From positions 1 through 64,000 of the forward strand of contig CALAJQ010000008.1 of assembly GCA_937922785.1 (NCBI GenBank): DNA of 64,000 nt, written 5' to 3'. The position numbers and the translations under genes are program-made. Positions 18,191 through 27,219 of the stretch are shown here, piece after piece. Position 1 is the stretch's first letter. Each line of letters starts with the position of its first letter. Source of the DNA: an uncultured Acidimicrobiales bacterium (lineage in GTDB: Bacteria > Actinomycetota > Acidimicrobiia > Acidimicrobiales > SZUA-35). The notes below the pieces were generated by a model that saw only the letters and a program-made list of their open reading frames with translations, searched no databases and was not told the origin of the DNA.

Positions 18191-18247
18191 CTCGCCACAG
18201 AAAATGCCGTCAAACCATTTTTCTTTGGCCAGTTTTGCGTGTGTCGT

Positions 18248-18303
18248 TTGACACTTGAGAATTGGTGGCAGTAGATTCTCCCTAGATATCCGAAACGTTT
18301 CGG
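18248..18303 (+). promoter_or_regulatory. Promoter and LacI-type operator before the importer genes
   Basis: TTGACA (18248-18253), an 18-bp spacer, TAGATT (18272-18277), then the 14-bp perfect palindrome CCGAAACGTTTCGG (18290-18303). An operator just downstream of the expected start site fits simple repression. The same palindrome occurs at 24404-24417, and a LacI-family gene lies between them. Confidence 0.8.
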
Positions 18304-18348
18304 GTAGGAAGCTTGAAACATCAAGATTCTCTAAAAAGGGAGAGAAAG

Positions 18349-19779
18349 TTGAACACACAACACTATTCGGATCGGTGGCGTGCTGGCCGCTTGTTGCGCA
18401 TTGTGGCGTTGCTCCTTGCGGGCGCGCTAGTTGCTGCATCATGCGGTAGCGATGACCCCGAAGATTCCTCACAATCATCAGAGACAACTGAAGCGCCAGC
18501 TACAACAGAAGCTCCCGATGATTCACCAGACGAAACCGAAGCCCCCGCAACCACTGAGGCTGCGATGGCGGACGGCTCTGACGCATTGTTTGTCAGCCTT
18601 CAGTTCGCACCAGTAGAAGAAGCGGAGAAGTTCCGCGCAATTCTTGACGGTGGCAGCATCGAGGTAACAATCGGTGAAGAGGGCCCAACCTTGGATCAGA
18701 TTTTGGCTGGCAGCGGTTCGATCGATGTCCTCGGAGCTTTGCATGGCGCATTCCCTCCCTTGGCTAGCGAAAACGCAATGACCAACATGAGCGATGTGCT
18801 GGAAGACCTCAGCGCCGACCGTGCGATTGCACCAGCGTTTGTTGAGTCGGGTCTACTTGGAACTGACGACTATCTCAACTACATACCTTGGGCTCAGGCG
18901 ACCTACATCATGGCCGCTAATACTGATGCTCTCGAATATCTTCCAGAGGGTGCGGACGTAAACGCAATCACTTGGGATGAACTTGCCGTCTGGTGTACAA
19001 ACATGCTGGTAGGCGAAGGCACCGAGAAGTGCGGCCTTCCAAAGGCCGGACTGTTCCACCGCTTCCTTGAGGGCTACATGTGGCCATCGTTCACCGGCGG
19101 AATGGTTAGCAACTTCCGCAGCGCCGAAGCTGTCGAAATGATGACTTGGGCTCGTGACACTCTCTGGCCAACAATGAACCCAGAGTCAATCAACTATGAG
19201 TTCATGCAGGAGCCACTGCTTTCGGGCGATGTCTGGGTGGCATTTGATCACACTGCTCGCCTAATCGACGCCTTTAACGAAGATCCCGACCAGTACATTG
19301 CTTTCCCAGCACCTGCTGGTCCGGCCGGTCGTGGTTTCATGCCGGTCATCGTGGGTCTTGGTATTCCCGCTGACGCACCGAACCCTGATGCCGGGGCTGC
19401 GGTCATCGAGTTCCTAACTCGACCCGACACCCAAGGCCAGATTCTTGCCGAGCTGGGCTTCTTTCCGGTAGTTGATGGCGTGGATCTAAGCAACCTGCCA
19501 GTTGGAGTTCAGATTGAAGCCGACGCAGTAGCTGCTCAGGCCAACTCAGCTGATGCTTTGCCTGCTCTTCTCCCAATTGGTTTGGGCGATCGTGGCGGCG
19601 AGATCAACCAGATCTTCCGCAACGCATTCGATCGAATCGTTATTGACGGTGAAGACATCGCAACTGTGCTTGATGAAGAGGGCGACAACCTGCAGGCCCT
19701 GTTCAATGAGACTGGCGCTCCTTGCTGGGCACCAGATCCCATAGGTGACGGCCCGTGCCAGATCCTTCCCGCCCCATAA
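18349..19779 (+). CDS. Family-1 extracellular solute-binding lipoprotein
   Basis: A 476-residue lipoprotein: N-terminal signal, Cys32 (LVAASC), acidic Thr/Pro linker to about residue 80, then a family-1 solute-binding domain (VAFDHTARLIDAFNEDPDQY; PAPAGPAGRGFMPVIVG). TTG 18349 is chosen as start because GGGAG lies 6 nt upstream; a TTG 36 nt earlier is in frame. It is first in a LacI-controlled operon of two MalF/MalG-like permeases and an ATPase. Given the hydrolases downstream, the likely ligand is a mannosyl- or glucosyl-glycerate type compatible solute (inference). Confidence 0.88.
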   Translation: MNTQHYSDRWRAGRLLRIVALLLAGALVAASCGSDDPEDSSQSSETTEAPATTEAPDDSPDETEAPATTEAAMADGSDALFVSLQFAPVEEAEKFRAILDGGSIEVTIGEEGPTLDQILAGSGSIDVLGALHGAFPPLASENAMTNMSDVLEDLSADRAIAPAFVESGLLGTDDYLNYIPWAQATYIMAANTDALEYLPEGADVNAITWDELAVWCTNMLVGEGTEKCGLPKAGLFHRFLEGYMWPSFTGGMVSNFRSAEAVEMMTWARDTLWPTMNPESINYEFMQEPLLSGDVWVAFDHTARLIDAFNEDPDQYIAFPAPAGPAGRGFMPVIVGLGIPADAPNPDAGAAVIEFLTRPDTQGQILAELGFFPVVDGVDLSNLPVGVQIEADAVAAQANSADALPALLPIGLGDRGGEINQIFRNAFDRIVIDGEDIATVLDEEGDNLQALFNETGAPCWAPDPIGDGPCQILPAP

Positions 19780-19806
19780 GCCCAAAAACCCAATAAGGAC
19801 ATTTCT

Positions 19807-19851
19807 CTCCCCCGCCCAGGCCTGCCAAGGTGGGTCTGGGTTCCGGGGGAG
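19807..19851 (+). promoter_or_regulatory. Intercistronic hairpin that covers the permease ribosome site
   Basis: CTCCCCCG (19807-19814) pairs with CGGGGGAG (19844-19851), and inside it CCCAG (19815-19819) pairs with CTGGG (19836-19840). The 3' arm overlaps the GGAGGAG ribosome site for ATG 19863. Such a structure could both protect the binding-protein mRNA and reduce permease translation. Confidence 0.6.
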
Positions 19852-19862
19852 GAGATTCTCTA

Positions 19863-21281
19863 ATGACTGCACCGTCAAAGCCACAAACTGATGTCGAGAG
19901 TGCACCAACCGCGGTTGCGCCCCCTCCGTCATGGCGGCGCAAGGCCACTCCGTATCTGCTGATTGCGCCCGCACTGATTTACTTGGCAGCATTCTTCGCC
20001 TACCCAATGGTGCAGGGTTTGATCTTGGCGGTTTATGACGACGAAGCGCTTCTACCCCTGATTGCAGAGCCAGATATCACCTCCGCTCAGACGGGCAAGA
20101 TCCCACAAGGTACGGCGATCACCATCCTGGCCCGTCAAGGAAACCTACTAACTGAGGAGTTATCGTCGGATCTGCTTATTGAGGTCTGGTTTCAAGTTGA
20201 AGTCGCTCAGGCTGACGGTTCGGCAGTTACTGGTTGGACTCCGGAGTCTCGGGTGCGAATTCGGGAAGAATCAGCCGAGGGTGATCCTCTCGCTGGCACA
20301 ATTCGCACCAAGCTGAGTTCTACCGCTGATCCACTCACGGACATCTACTCCGAACCGAACGAGCGCTCCGATGTCTTGGCCCAGGTCGAACCGAGGTCGG
20401 CCGCGCGCATCGTCCAAACTGCGGAGTTGGAGGTTTGGTTCCAGGTCAGAGCCGAAGATGGAACCGAAGGTTGGACGCCGTCTCGTTTCGTTCAGGTCTT
20501 TGGTGATGAAGAAACTGGCCGAGTCGACCGTGGCACGGCCGGTGAGTTCACAACACGCTTCATCGAGAAGATGCGCGAAGACCGTTTCTTCGGTTCGGCA
20601 TGGCGGACCACTCTGTTGCTGATGGCGTTGATCCTGCCACTTCAGTTCATTCTTGCGATCATCATGGCATTGGTGATCCACGCCCGGTTGAAATTCAGCT
20701 CCCTGTTCCTCTACGTGTTCTCAGTACCAATGGGCATGAGCGACCTGGCAGTTGGAATTCTGTTCTTCTCTATCTTCACTGGCAACGGTTTGTTGAACTC
20801 GGTGCTTGATGGTCTGGGGATAATCGATTCACCGCAAGCCTTCTTGACTGCTGAAAGCCGCAATTGGATCATCTTCGCAATTGTCCTCGCCGAGATCTGG
20901 CGGGCGACTTCGATAGTCATGGTCATCGTGGTTTCGGGCCTTCAGGCAATTCCCGATGAAACCCTGGAGGCGGCTGAATTGTTCGGCGCGACCTATTGGC
21001 AGAAGGTTCGCCACATCATGCTTCCACTTTTGAAGCCCAGCCTTCAGGTTGCGCTAATTCTCCGGACAATCCTGGCGTTCCAAGTTTTCGCAGTTGTGAT
21101 CGCACTCGGCGGTGGTGACGTCGTGACCGTCTTGGCAAACGAGACCTTCCGACAATACTTCGCACTGCGCAACACCAACGTCGCTTCGGCCTACGCCGTA
21201 TTTATTCTGCTTCTCTCGATCGGTAGTGCGGTCTTCTACCTCCGCGCGGTGCGTACTCAAGCTGAAATGGCGGCTAGCTAA
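19863..21281 (+). CDS. MalF-type permease with two inserted SH3-like domains
   Basis: A 472-residue permease. After the first membrane helix (about 30-57) comes an outside loop of about 190 residues that contains two SH3b-like repeats: about 75-133 and 160-213, each ending in WFQV...GWTPSRF/ESRV. Membrane helices resume at about 248, and the cytoplasmic EAA loop is TLEAAELFGATYWQKVRHIM with LP after it. Ordinary MalF-type proteins are near 300 residues without this insert. GGAGGAG precedes ATG 19863. It forms the importer with its neighbours. The SH3 repeats may bind the wall or the substrate-binding protein (inference). Confidence 0.9.
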   Translation: MTAPSKPQTDVESAPTAVAPPPSWRRKATPYLLIAPALIYLAAFFAYPMVQGLILAVYDDEALLPLIAEPDITSAQTGKIPQGTAITILARQGNLLTEELSSDLLIEVWFQVEVAQADGSAVTGWTPESRVRIREESAEGDPLAGTIRTKLSSTADPLTDIYSEPNERSDVLAQVEPRSAARIVQTAELEVWFQVRAEDGTEGWTPSRFVQVFGDEETGRVDRGTAGEFTTRFIEKMREDRFFGSAWRTTLLLMALILPLQFILAIIMALVIHARLKFSSLFLYVFSVPMGMSDLAVGILFFSIFTGNGLLNSVLDGLGIIDSPQAFLTAESRNWIIFAIVLAEIWRATSIVMVIVVSGLQAIPDETLEAAELFGATYWQKVRHIMLPLLKPSLQVALILRTILAFQVFAVVIALGGGDVVTVLANETFRQYFALRNTNVASAYAVFILLLSIGSAVFYLRAVRTQAEMAAS

Positions 21282-22165
21282 TGGCAATACAGAACCCGCC
21301 ACCGCCAGCCTGGGACTCGCCCGAAGTTAGCGCCCAGCACGAGAAGATGAGGGCCAAAGGTGCCCGAGGTCGAATAGGAACCTACGTGCTAGCCATTGGC
21401 ATAGCTCTCTGGATTATTCTGCCGATTTTCTTTCTATTCTCGATGGCCTTCACCACCCAGGAGACGGTGCGTTCTTATCCAAAGAACATCCTTCCGCTGG
21501 TGCCATTCTCAACAGACACGATGCAGTTCTTCCTTCAGTCCGATGGTGTTGCCGAAGGTCTGGTCAACAGCATCATCGTGGCTGTCATTACCTTGGTTCT
21601 GTCGACCGTCATAGCGGCGCCCGCTGGCTACGCACTGTCTCGTTTCTTCTTCAGAGGGCGAGACTTGTTCCGCCTATCAATCTTGGCCGTGCGGGCATTT
21701 CCAATCGTAGTGCTATCAATTCCGTTGGCGGTCCTGTTCCTGAGGGCCGGTCTGTTCGACAGCATCTTCAGCTTGGCGCTGATGCACACGGCGCTGGCCC
21801 TACCCACAACCATCTTGGTTGTGGCGTCAGTATTTGCCAGCGTCCCTTACGAACTTGAGGAAGCCGGCCAAGTGTTCGGAGCTTCACCCCTCCGGGCGTT
21901 CCGATACATCGTGCTGCCGCTGGTTGCTCCGGGCATCGCAGCTAGCTCGGTCTTCACGTTTGTCCTTAGCTGGAACGAAGTTTTTGCGGCCAGCGTGCTA
22001 ACACTTGAGAACAGAACTCTGCCAGCATTGGTTCTCACGCAGCTCTCACAATCATCAGACGCCTACCAATTTGCCGGTGGCTTCTTCCTGATGGTGCCGT
22101 CGCTAATCTTCATGTTCTTTATTAGGAAGTACCTATTCAACATGTGGGGTCAGGTGTCCAAATGA
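21281..22165 (+). CDS. MalG-type ABC transporter permease
   Basis: A 294-residue permease with six predicted helices and the EAA motif (YELEEAGQVFGASPLRAFRY). Its start shares a base with the stop of the SH3-bearing permease, and its stop overlaps the ATPase start (ATGA). With the neighbouring permease it makes the channel of the LacI-controlled importer. Confidence 0.92.
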   Translation: MAIQNPPPPAWDSPEVSAQHEKMRAKGARGRIGTYVLAIGIALWIILPIFFLFSMAFTTQETVRSYPKNILPLVPFSTDTMQFFLQSDGVAEGLVNSIIVAVITLVLSTVIAAPAGYALSRFFFRGRDLFRLSILAVRAFPIVVLSIPLAVLFLRAGLFDSIFSLALMHTALALPTTILVVASVFASVPYELEEAGQVFGASPLRAFRYIVLPLVAPGIAASSVFTFVLSWNEVFAASVLTLENRTLPALVLTQLSQSSDAYQFAGGFFLMVPSLIFMFFIRKYLFNMWGQVSK

Positions 22166-23250
22166 GTGAGATCCGAATTGAGCACGTCTCAAAGTCGTTT
22201 AACGGTCAATACGCGGTCCAGGACGCAAACCTCACGATCGCCGACGGTGAGTTCTTAGTCCTACTCGGACCCAGTGGTTGCGGAAAGACAACTTTGCTGC
22301 GCACCGTTGCGGGCCTCGGCATGGCCGATTCGGGCCGCATTTCTATCGATGGGCGAGACGTCACTTACCTGAAACCTGGCGAGCGCAAGATCAGCATGGT
22401 GTTTCAGAGTTATGCAATATTTCCGCACATGACCGTGCGAGACAACATTGGCTTCGGCCTAAAGATGAACAACGTGCCGGCATCAGAAATTCAAGCAAAC
22501 GTCGCCGAGGCCGCTGAGCTGCTGCACATCGAAAACCTGCTAGACCGACGGCCCAGTGACATGAGCGGTGGTCAGCGTCAGCGGGTGGCCGTAGCGAGGG
22601 CACTAGCCATGAAGGCTGAGGTTCTGCTTATGGACGAACCCTTAAGCAACCTTGACGCACTACTTCGTCTCGAAATGCGCGCAGAGCTTAAGCGCCTGCT
22701 CGCCGATGTGAATGCAACCACGATCTATGTAACACATGATCAAATCGAAGCTCTCAGCATGGGGGATCGGATCGCCGTGATGAAGGATGGCGAGATCCAG
22801 CAAGTTGATGGTCCTTCAACTGTTTATGATCATCCTTCGAACCAATTCGTGGGCAGCTTTATTGGCAACCCGCCTATGAATTTCCTCACAGGAACGGTGT
22901 CTGCGGCAAACGGAAGCGTTTCAGTTGCGGTTGGACCGGATCAGATAACGCCGGCCGCTGCTCTGGCCCCAGCGCTAAAGGCCTTTGACCAAAAGCCGGT
23001 AACGATTGGGATCCGGGCCGAGTCTATGGAGGCCCTCAGCAGCCCAGTCCCAGGGGCGATCAAAGTCAGCGTCGTCGTGGTCGAACCTCTCGGGCCACAG
23101 AACCTCTTGACGGTGGGCCTTGGTGACCAGCGACTTAAAGTCTCGACCCACCCGAGCTTCCCTGTAGCTGCCGGAGACGATCTCTGGCTTCAGTTCCCTA
23201 GCGACCAGATCAGATGGATAGACCCTAAGACCGAGCAGGTTCTCAGCTAA
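22162..23250 (+). CDS. MalK/UgpC-type ABC transporter ATPase
   Basis: A 362-residue ATPase: Walker A GPSGCGKTT, signature MSGGQRQRVAVARA, Walker B VLLMDEPLSNLDA, switch His in YVTHDQIEAL, and a C-terminal TOBE region from about residue 240. ATG 22162 overlaps the permease stop by 4 nt. Energises the 18349-22165 importer. Confidence 0.94.
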   Translation: MSEIRIEHVSKSFNGQYAVQDANLTIADGEFLVLLGPSGCGKTTLLRTVAGLGMADSGRISIDGRDVTYLKPGERKISMVFQSYAIFPHMTVRDNIGFGLKMNNVPASEIQANVAEAAELLHIENLLDRRPSDMSGGQRQRVAVARALAMKAEVLLMDEPLSNLDALLRLEMRAELKRLLADVNATTIYVTHDQIEALSMGDRIAVMKDGEIQQVDGPSTVYDHPSNQFVGSFIGNPPMNFLTGTVSAANGSVSVAVGPDQITPAAALAPALKAFDQKPVTIGIRAESMEALSSPVPGAIKVSVVVVEPLGPQNLLTVGLGDQRLKVSTHPSFPVAAGDDLWLQFPSDQIRWIDPKTEQVLS

Positions 23251-23322
23251 AACCCGACCTGGCCATAAATCAGCGCTCTTATCTAGAATGGAAGCACTGA
23301 CTACCAGCCAGCGGGAATCTAA

Positions 23323-24357
23323 TTGTCAACGTCAAAGAGGCCGACACTAAAAGACGTCGCCAGAGAAGCCGGCTTGTCGGTCACTCAGGCTTCCAGAGCG
23401 CTAAACGGTCACTCCGACGTTGCCGACGCCACCAAGGAACGGGCAGCGAAGGCTGCAAGCAAGATTGGCTATGTGCCGAACCTGTCGGCGCGACGCCTCA
23501 AATCGCCAAATGTTGGAACCGGGACAATCGGGTTGATTCTCGCCGGCGAGACGCTCCGATTCTCCGATCCGTTCTTCGGTGAACTCCTGTCCGGAATAGT
23601 TCAGGAGGCTGGGCAAAACAAACTCGAGCTTCAGATGTCAACGTCATCTCAAGATGAAGACCCCACTCACGCTTACGAATCGGCAATATTGCACAAAAGG
23701 GTGGATGGGTTCGTTGTTGTCAGAACGACGCTGGACGATCCACGAATTCGGTTCCTCAGAGAGAAACAATATCCCTTCGTTGCTTTTGGTCGATTGGATA
23801 AGGCTTCAGACTTTCCCGCGGTTGATGAGAGCGACGACGCCATGTTGCCCGCAGTCGATCATCTGGTTTCGCTCGGCCACCGTCAGATCGCCTGCATCTC
23901 TGAGCCCGCCCGTTTTAGCAAGGCGACTTTCCGGCTCAGATCGTTTTTTCGGGCTACCAAGGCGCATGGGCTCACAGTCTCCAAAGATGATGTGATCGAG
24001 GCGGGCTTCCACGAAGACTCCGGTTACGAATGCGCAAAGGCCTTGTTAACTCGTGCCAATCCGCCAACCGCCATTGTCTCGTTGAACGACCTGTTGGCGC
24101 TCGGTGCGCTGCGTGCCGCGCTTGATCTAGGGCTAGAAGTTCCTCGCGATCTCAGCCTGACCGGTTTTGACGACATCGAAGCCGCACGCCTGATCTCACC
24201 AGGACTTACGACGCTGCGGCAGGACGCTCATGAAATCGGATCTCAACTCATTCAGCATTTGATCCCAAGTATCAAGGCCGGGGCTCCAAGGTCTGACCAG
24301 GTCCTCATTAAGCCTGAACTGGTAATACGCGAATCAACAGGCCCCGTTCCAACCTGA
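23323..24357 (+). CDS. LacI-family repressor of the catabolic locus
   Basis: A 344-residue LacI protein. HTH and hinge helix occupy residues 8-60 (TLKDVAREAGLSVTQASRAL and PNLSARRLKS); the rest is the ligand-binding core with the family's C-terminal GFDDIEAARLISPGLTTLRQ. The start is TTG 23323 with GGGA upstream. It lies between two copies of CCGAAACGTTTCGG (18290 and 24404), a classic LacI-type operator, each placed next to a promoter. It therefore probably represses both the importer and the hydrolase genes. Confidence 0.92.
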   Translation: MSTSKRPTLKDVAREAGLSVTQASRALNGHSDVADATKERAAKAASKIGYVPNLSARRLKSPNVGTGTIGLILAGETLRFSDPFFGELLSGIVQEAGQNKLELQMSTSSQDEDPTHAYESAILHKRVDGFVVVRTTLDDPRIRFLREKQYPFVAFGRLDKASDFPAVDESDDAMLPAVDHLVSLGHRQIACISEPARFSKATFRLRSFFRATKAHGLTVSKDDVIEAGFHEDSGYECAKALLTRANPPTAIVSLNDLLALGALRAALDLGLEVPRDLSLTGFDDIEAARLISPGLTTLRQDAHEIGSQLIQHLIPSIKAGAPRSDQVLIKPELVIRESTGPVPT

Positions 24358-24370
24358 ACGCCGTTCACAG

Positions 24371-24417
24371 TTGACGCTCGCCGGGCAAGGATTCTATTGT
24401 CAGCCGAAACGTTTCGG
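24371..24417 (+). promoter_or_regulatory. Promoter and LacI-type operator before the hydrolase genes
   Basis: TTGACG (24371-24376), an 18-bp spacer, TATTGT (24395-24400), then the palindrome CCGAAACGTTTCGG at 24404-24417, covering the start site. The operator is identical to the one at 18290-18303. Confidence 0.8.
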
Positions 24418-24487
24418 GTATCCTAATCCTGGAATATCTCCGACCTAACTTTTCCAGCTGAGAGTCCTCGAATGCACGGTACAGATC

Positions 24488-27211
24488 ATGAGTAGTCCAA
24501 CCCCTGACGGTGTGCCTAGCGCAGTGCACATTATTAACCACACTCACTGGGACCGAGAGTGGTTCCTGACCCATGAGTACACGACAGAGTGGATTGCTCC
24601 CCTTATTGACACCTTGGGTGAGCTTGTTCAGGTAAACGGCGACTACGAATATCTTTTCGACGGCCAGACACTGGTCATAGAAGACCTCCTCAAACTCGAG
24701 CCTGAGTACCGCGGCAAGGTAGAGGAGCTCATCAAAAAGGGAAGCCTCACGATCGGGCCGGTATATAGCCAGCCAGACTGGCGGCTGATTAGCGGCGAGC
24801 TTCATGTTCGCAACCTGGCTTGTGGCCTGGCCGACGTTTCAGAGCTGGGCGGTCAGAACGACGTTGCCTGGCTCGTTGACACCTTCGGCCATATCTCTCA
24901 AACTCCCCAGTTGCTGGCGATGGCTGGCATCGACGCCGTATACGTCTGGCGGGGGGTTCCTGAGATGGAGCCTTTCTTCGATTGGTACGGAGCAAACGGC
25001 CAAAGGATTCGCGCCATTAACCTATTCGGCGGATATCGAAACCTCTATGGAATCACCAAGACTCCAGAGATCGCTGCAGACCGGTTGATAACTGAAACCG
25101 ACAAACTGGCGCCACGCTATGGGGATCTCCCGATCCCATTGTTCGACGGTTATGACCTCGACAGCGAACCTGAAGACCCAGTCCGCTTCTATGCCGAGAA
25201 TTTTGATCTAGCTGGGGAGGTTGACATCCATGCGTCGTCGCCTCGTAAGTACGTTGACGCGATTGCAGCTACGGCTCATGGTGCACCACGCCTCGATGGC
25301 GAGCTGATCTCTGGCCGGTTCGGGTCGACGTTCCCAGGGACGCTGTCTACCCGGGGCTACCTGAAGCTCTTGCATCACGATGCGGAAATCGCGATTCATC
25401 GGAAGGCAGAGCCGCTCGCGGCGCTTGCGGGCGCTCGTGGCCGACCTTACGACGTCGCTAAGTATGAGCAGTGGAGTCGGGAGATGCTGCAAAACGGTGT
25501 TCACGACTGCATCTGTGGCGTAAGCGTTGACCAGGTGCACGAGCGAATGGAGCGCTCATATGCCGATTTGATTAACCGAGCAGCGGCAGACATCGAACAA
25601 TCGCTTAGTCACGTACTGGCTGGTTTCGGCACCGGAACCTACGCAATCTCAACGAACGCAGTTGTCGACGCCGGAACGCTGAGACACGGGGATCTGGTCC
25701 ATGAACTGAACACTTCTGGTGTAGGCGTGTCTTTGGTTCGATCACACGAGCTAGTTGAGGCATCTGAGGCCAGCGCCGTTGACTTTGAATGGTCCAATGA
25801 TCACTACCGGGCCAGGGTCGGTCACGAGGGCGTAACGCTTGACGATGGTGGACGTTTGGGTCGTTTAGTTATTCGCAAAGATATTGGAGACACTTACTCG
25901 AGTGAACCAGGAGAGATCTTGGGAGTGTGCGAGCCAACTTCGGCCCCTGTCATCGAGAGCACATCAAGCGTCGACGCTGTAATCAGAATGCACACAGAAT
26001 TGCGTCTTGAAGATCTTTGGGTCACCGCTGTCGTCAGGGCGCGTTTCGACAACGGACCGACCATTGAATTCGACATCGAGCTGGATTCCGAAGGCACCGA
26101 GTTCCGGGCTGACTTCCATTTCGAGACGGGCATCAACAGCGAGACTGTCTACGCGGGCATGCCGTTTGACGTAGTCGCTCGAAGCCATGTTGACAGCGAT
26201 CTGCTACCGATTGAGATCGATGACGACTTGGAGTCGATCCTGATGGGTCAGCGTGAAGCCTTTGAAGTTGAAGAGTTCCCGTTCCACGGCTTCGTAGCAA
26301 TGAGCGACGGCACGCACAGTCGAGCAGTTCTGGCGCGAGGCATCCGTTCTTACTCTTCTCGACCCGACGGCACGGTTTCAGTTGCCCTACGGCGCTCTCA
26401 GGAATGGCTAGCTCGGTCAGGTCTGGCTCATCGCGTGGGTGACGCTGGCCCAGCAATGTATGTGCCCGGGGCTCGCAGTGAGCGAGCCGTTACCCACCAG
26501 CTTGGATTCTCCGTCGCTAGTGGAGACCTATACGAATCAGGCATTTTGGCTGCTAATGATCGGTTCTCGAATCCGCCGCTGATCGCCTCGGTTGCTGGAT
26601 CTGGCGCCGTTAGCGAGTGGAGGGTTTTCCAAGAAGAGCTTTCGCTTAGCTCTCTGACTGGGGGCCCAGGTCAGAATGGGGTCGTCCGAGTCGTTAACCT
26701 CTCGAACTCCTCACAGGGCTTGGCCGCGCCGTATCAGCAGCTCTCGATTCGCGGTGACGAGCAGGGGGCAGTGGATAACGCCGAGCCAAAGGACGTGTTG
26801 ACGCTCAAGCTTGAAATCACTCCACCTGAGGACACATCGCCTGTGTCGGTGACCCTCCATAACCCGCCGAAGGTTCGCGTTGGCCCAAGTCGGTCGAAGC
26901 CTGCTCCAAGAGTTATGGCCGAGATAGCCGACAGAATTGCCAAGCTTGGTAGTGAGCTGGCGGTGGTTAACGAGAAGCTGCCAGCAGCCGAAGGCAATGA
27001 CAAGTACCTGCTCCGGCACCAGACCTACGTTCTCGAACGAGAGCAAGCCGAGATGGCACTGTCTCTGGAGTTCAACAAACGCCTTGCCGCATCAACTCAG
27101 GTAGTGAGCATTCCGGATGAGACCGATGACACGATCGCCGCTCTTGGAGTTCACCTCAACGACCTGCGGGTCAAGCGCCGAATCTATGACTATGTCGTTC
27201 AGGCAATGTAG
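24488..27211 (+). CDS. Glycoside hydrolase family 38 alpha-mannosidase
   Basis: A 907-residue GH38 enzyme. Zinc ligands are in NHTHWDREW (His18/His20, Asp22), and the nucleophile is Asp131 in WLVDTFGHISQ. The helical and beta-sandwich domains follow to the C-terminus. There is no signal peptide, so it is cytoplasmic. E. coli MngB of this family hydrolyses a mannosylglycerate derivative. The neighbours (GH63, glycerate kinase) make a mannosyl-glycerate or mannosylglucosyl-glycerate substrate plausible here. An oligosaccharide role remains possible. Confidence 0.9.
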   Translation: MSSPTPDGVPSAVHIINHTHWDREWFLTHEYTTEWIAPLIDTLGELVQVNGDYEYLFDGQTLVIEDLLKLEPEYRGKVEELIKKGSLTIGPVYSQPDWRLISGELHVRNLACGLADVSELGGQNDVAWLVDTFGHISQTPQLLAMAGIDAVYVWRGVPEMEPFFDWYGANGQRIRAINLFGGYRNLYGITKTPEIAADRLITETDKLAPRYGDLPIPLFDGYDLDSEPEDPVRFYAENFDLAGEVDIHASSPRKYVDAIAATAHGAPRLDGELISGRFGSTFPGTLSTRGYLKLLHHDAEIAIHRKAEPLAALAGARGRPYDVAKYEQWSREMLQNGVHDCICGVSVDQVHERMERSYADLINRAAADIEQSLSHVLAGFGTGTYAISTNAVVDAGTLRHGDLVHELNTSGVGVSLVRSHELVEASEASAVDFEWSNDHYRARVGHEGVTLDDGGRLGRLVIRKDIGDTYSSEPGEILGVCEPTSAPVIESTSSVDAVIRMHTELRLEDLWVTAVVRARFDNGPTIEFDIELDSEGTEFRADFHFETGINSETVYAGMPFDVVARSHVDSDLLPIEIDDDLESILMGQREAFEVEEFPFHGFVAMSDGTHSRAVLARGIRSYSSRPDGTVSVALRRSQEWLARSGLAHRVGDAGPAMYVPGARSERAVTHQLGFSVASGDLYESGILAANDRFSNPPLIASVAGSGAVSEWRVFQEELSLSSLTGGPGQNGVVRVVNLSNSSQGLAAPYQQLSIRGDEQGAVDNAEPKDVLTLKLEITPPEDTSPVSVTLHNPPKVRVGPSRSKPAPRVMAEIADRIAKLGSELAVVNEKLPAAEGNDKYLLRHQTYVLEREQAEMALSLEFNKRLAASTQVVSIPDETDDTIAALGVHLNDLRVKRRIYDYVVQAM

Positions 27212-27219
27212 GACTGTTA

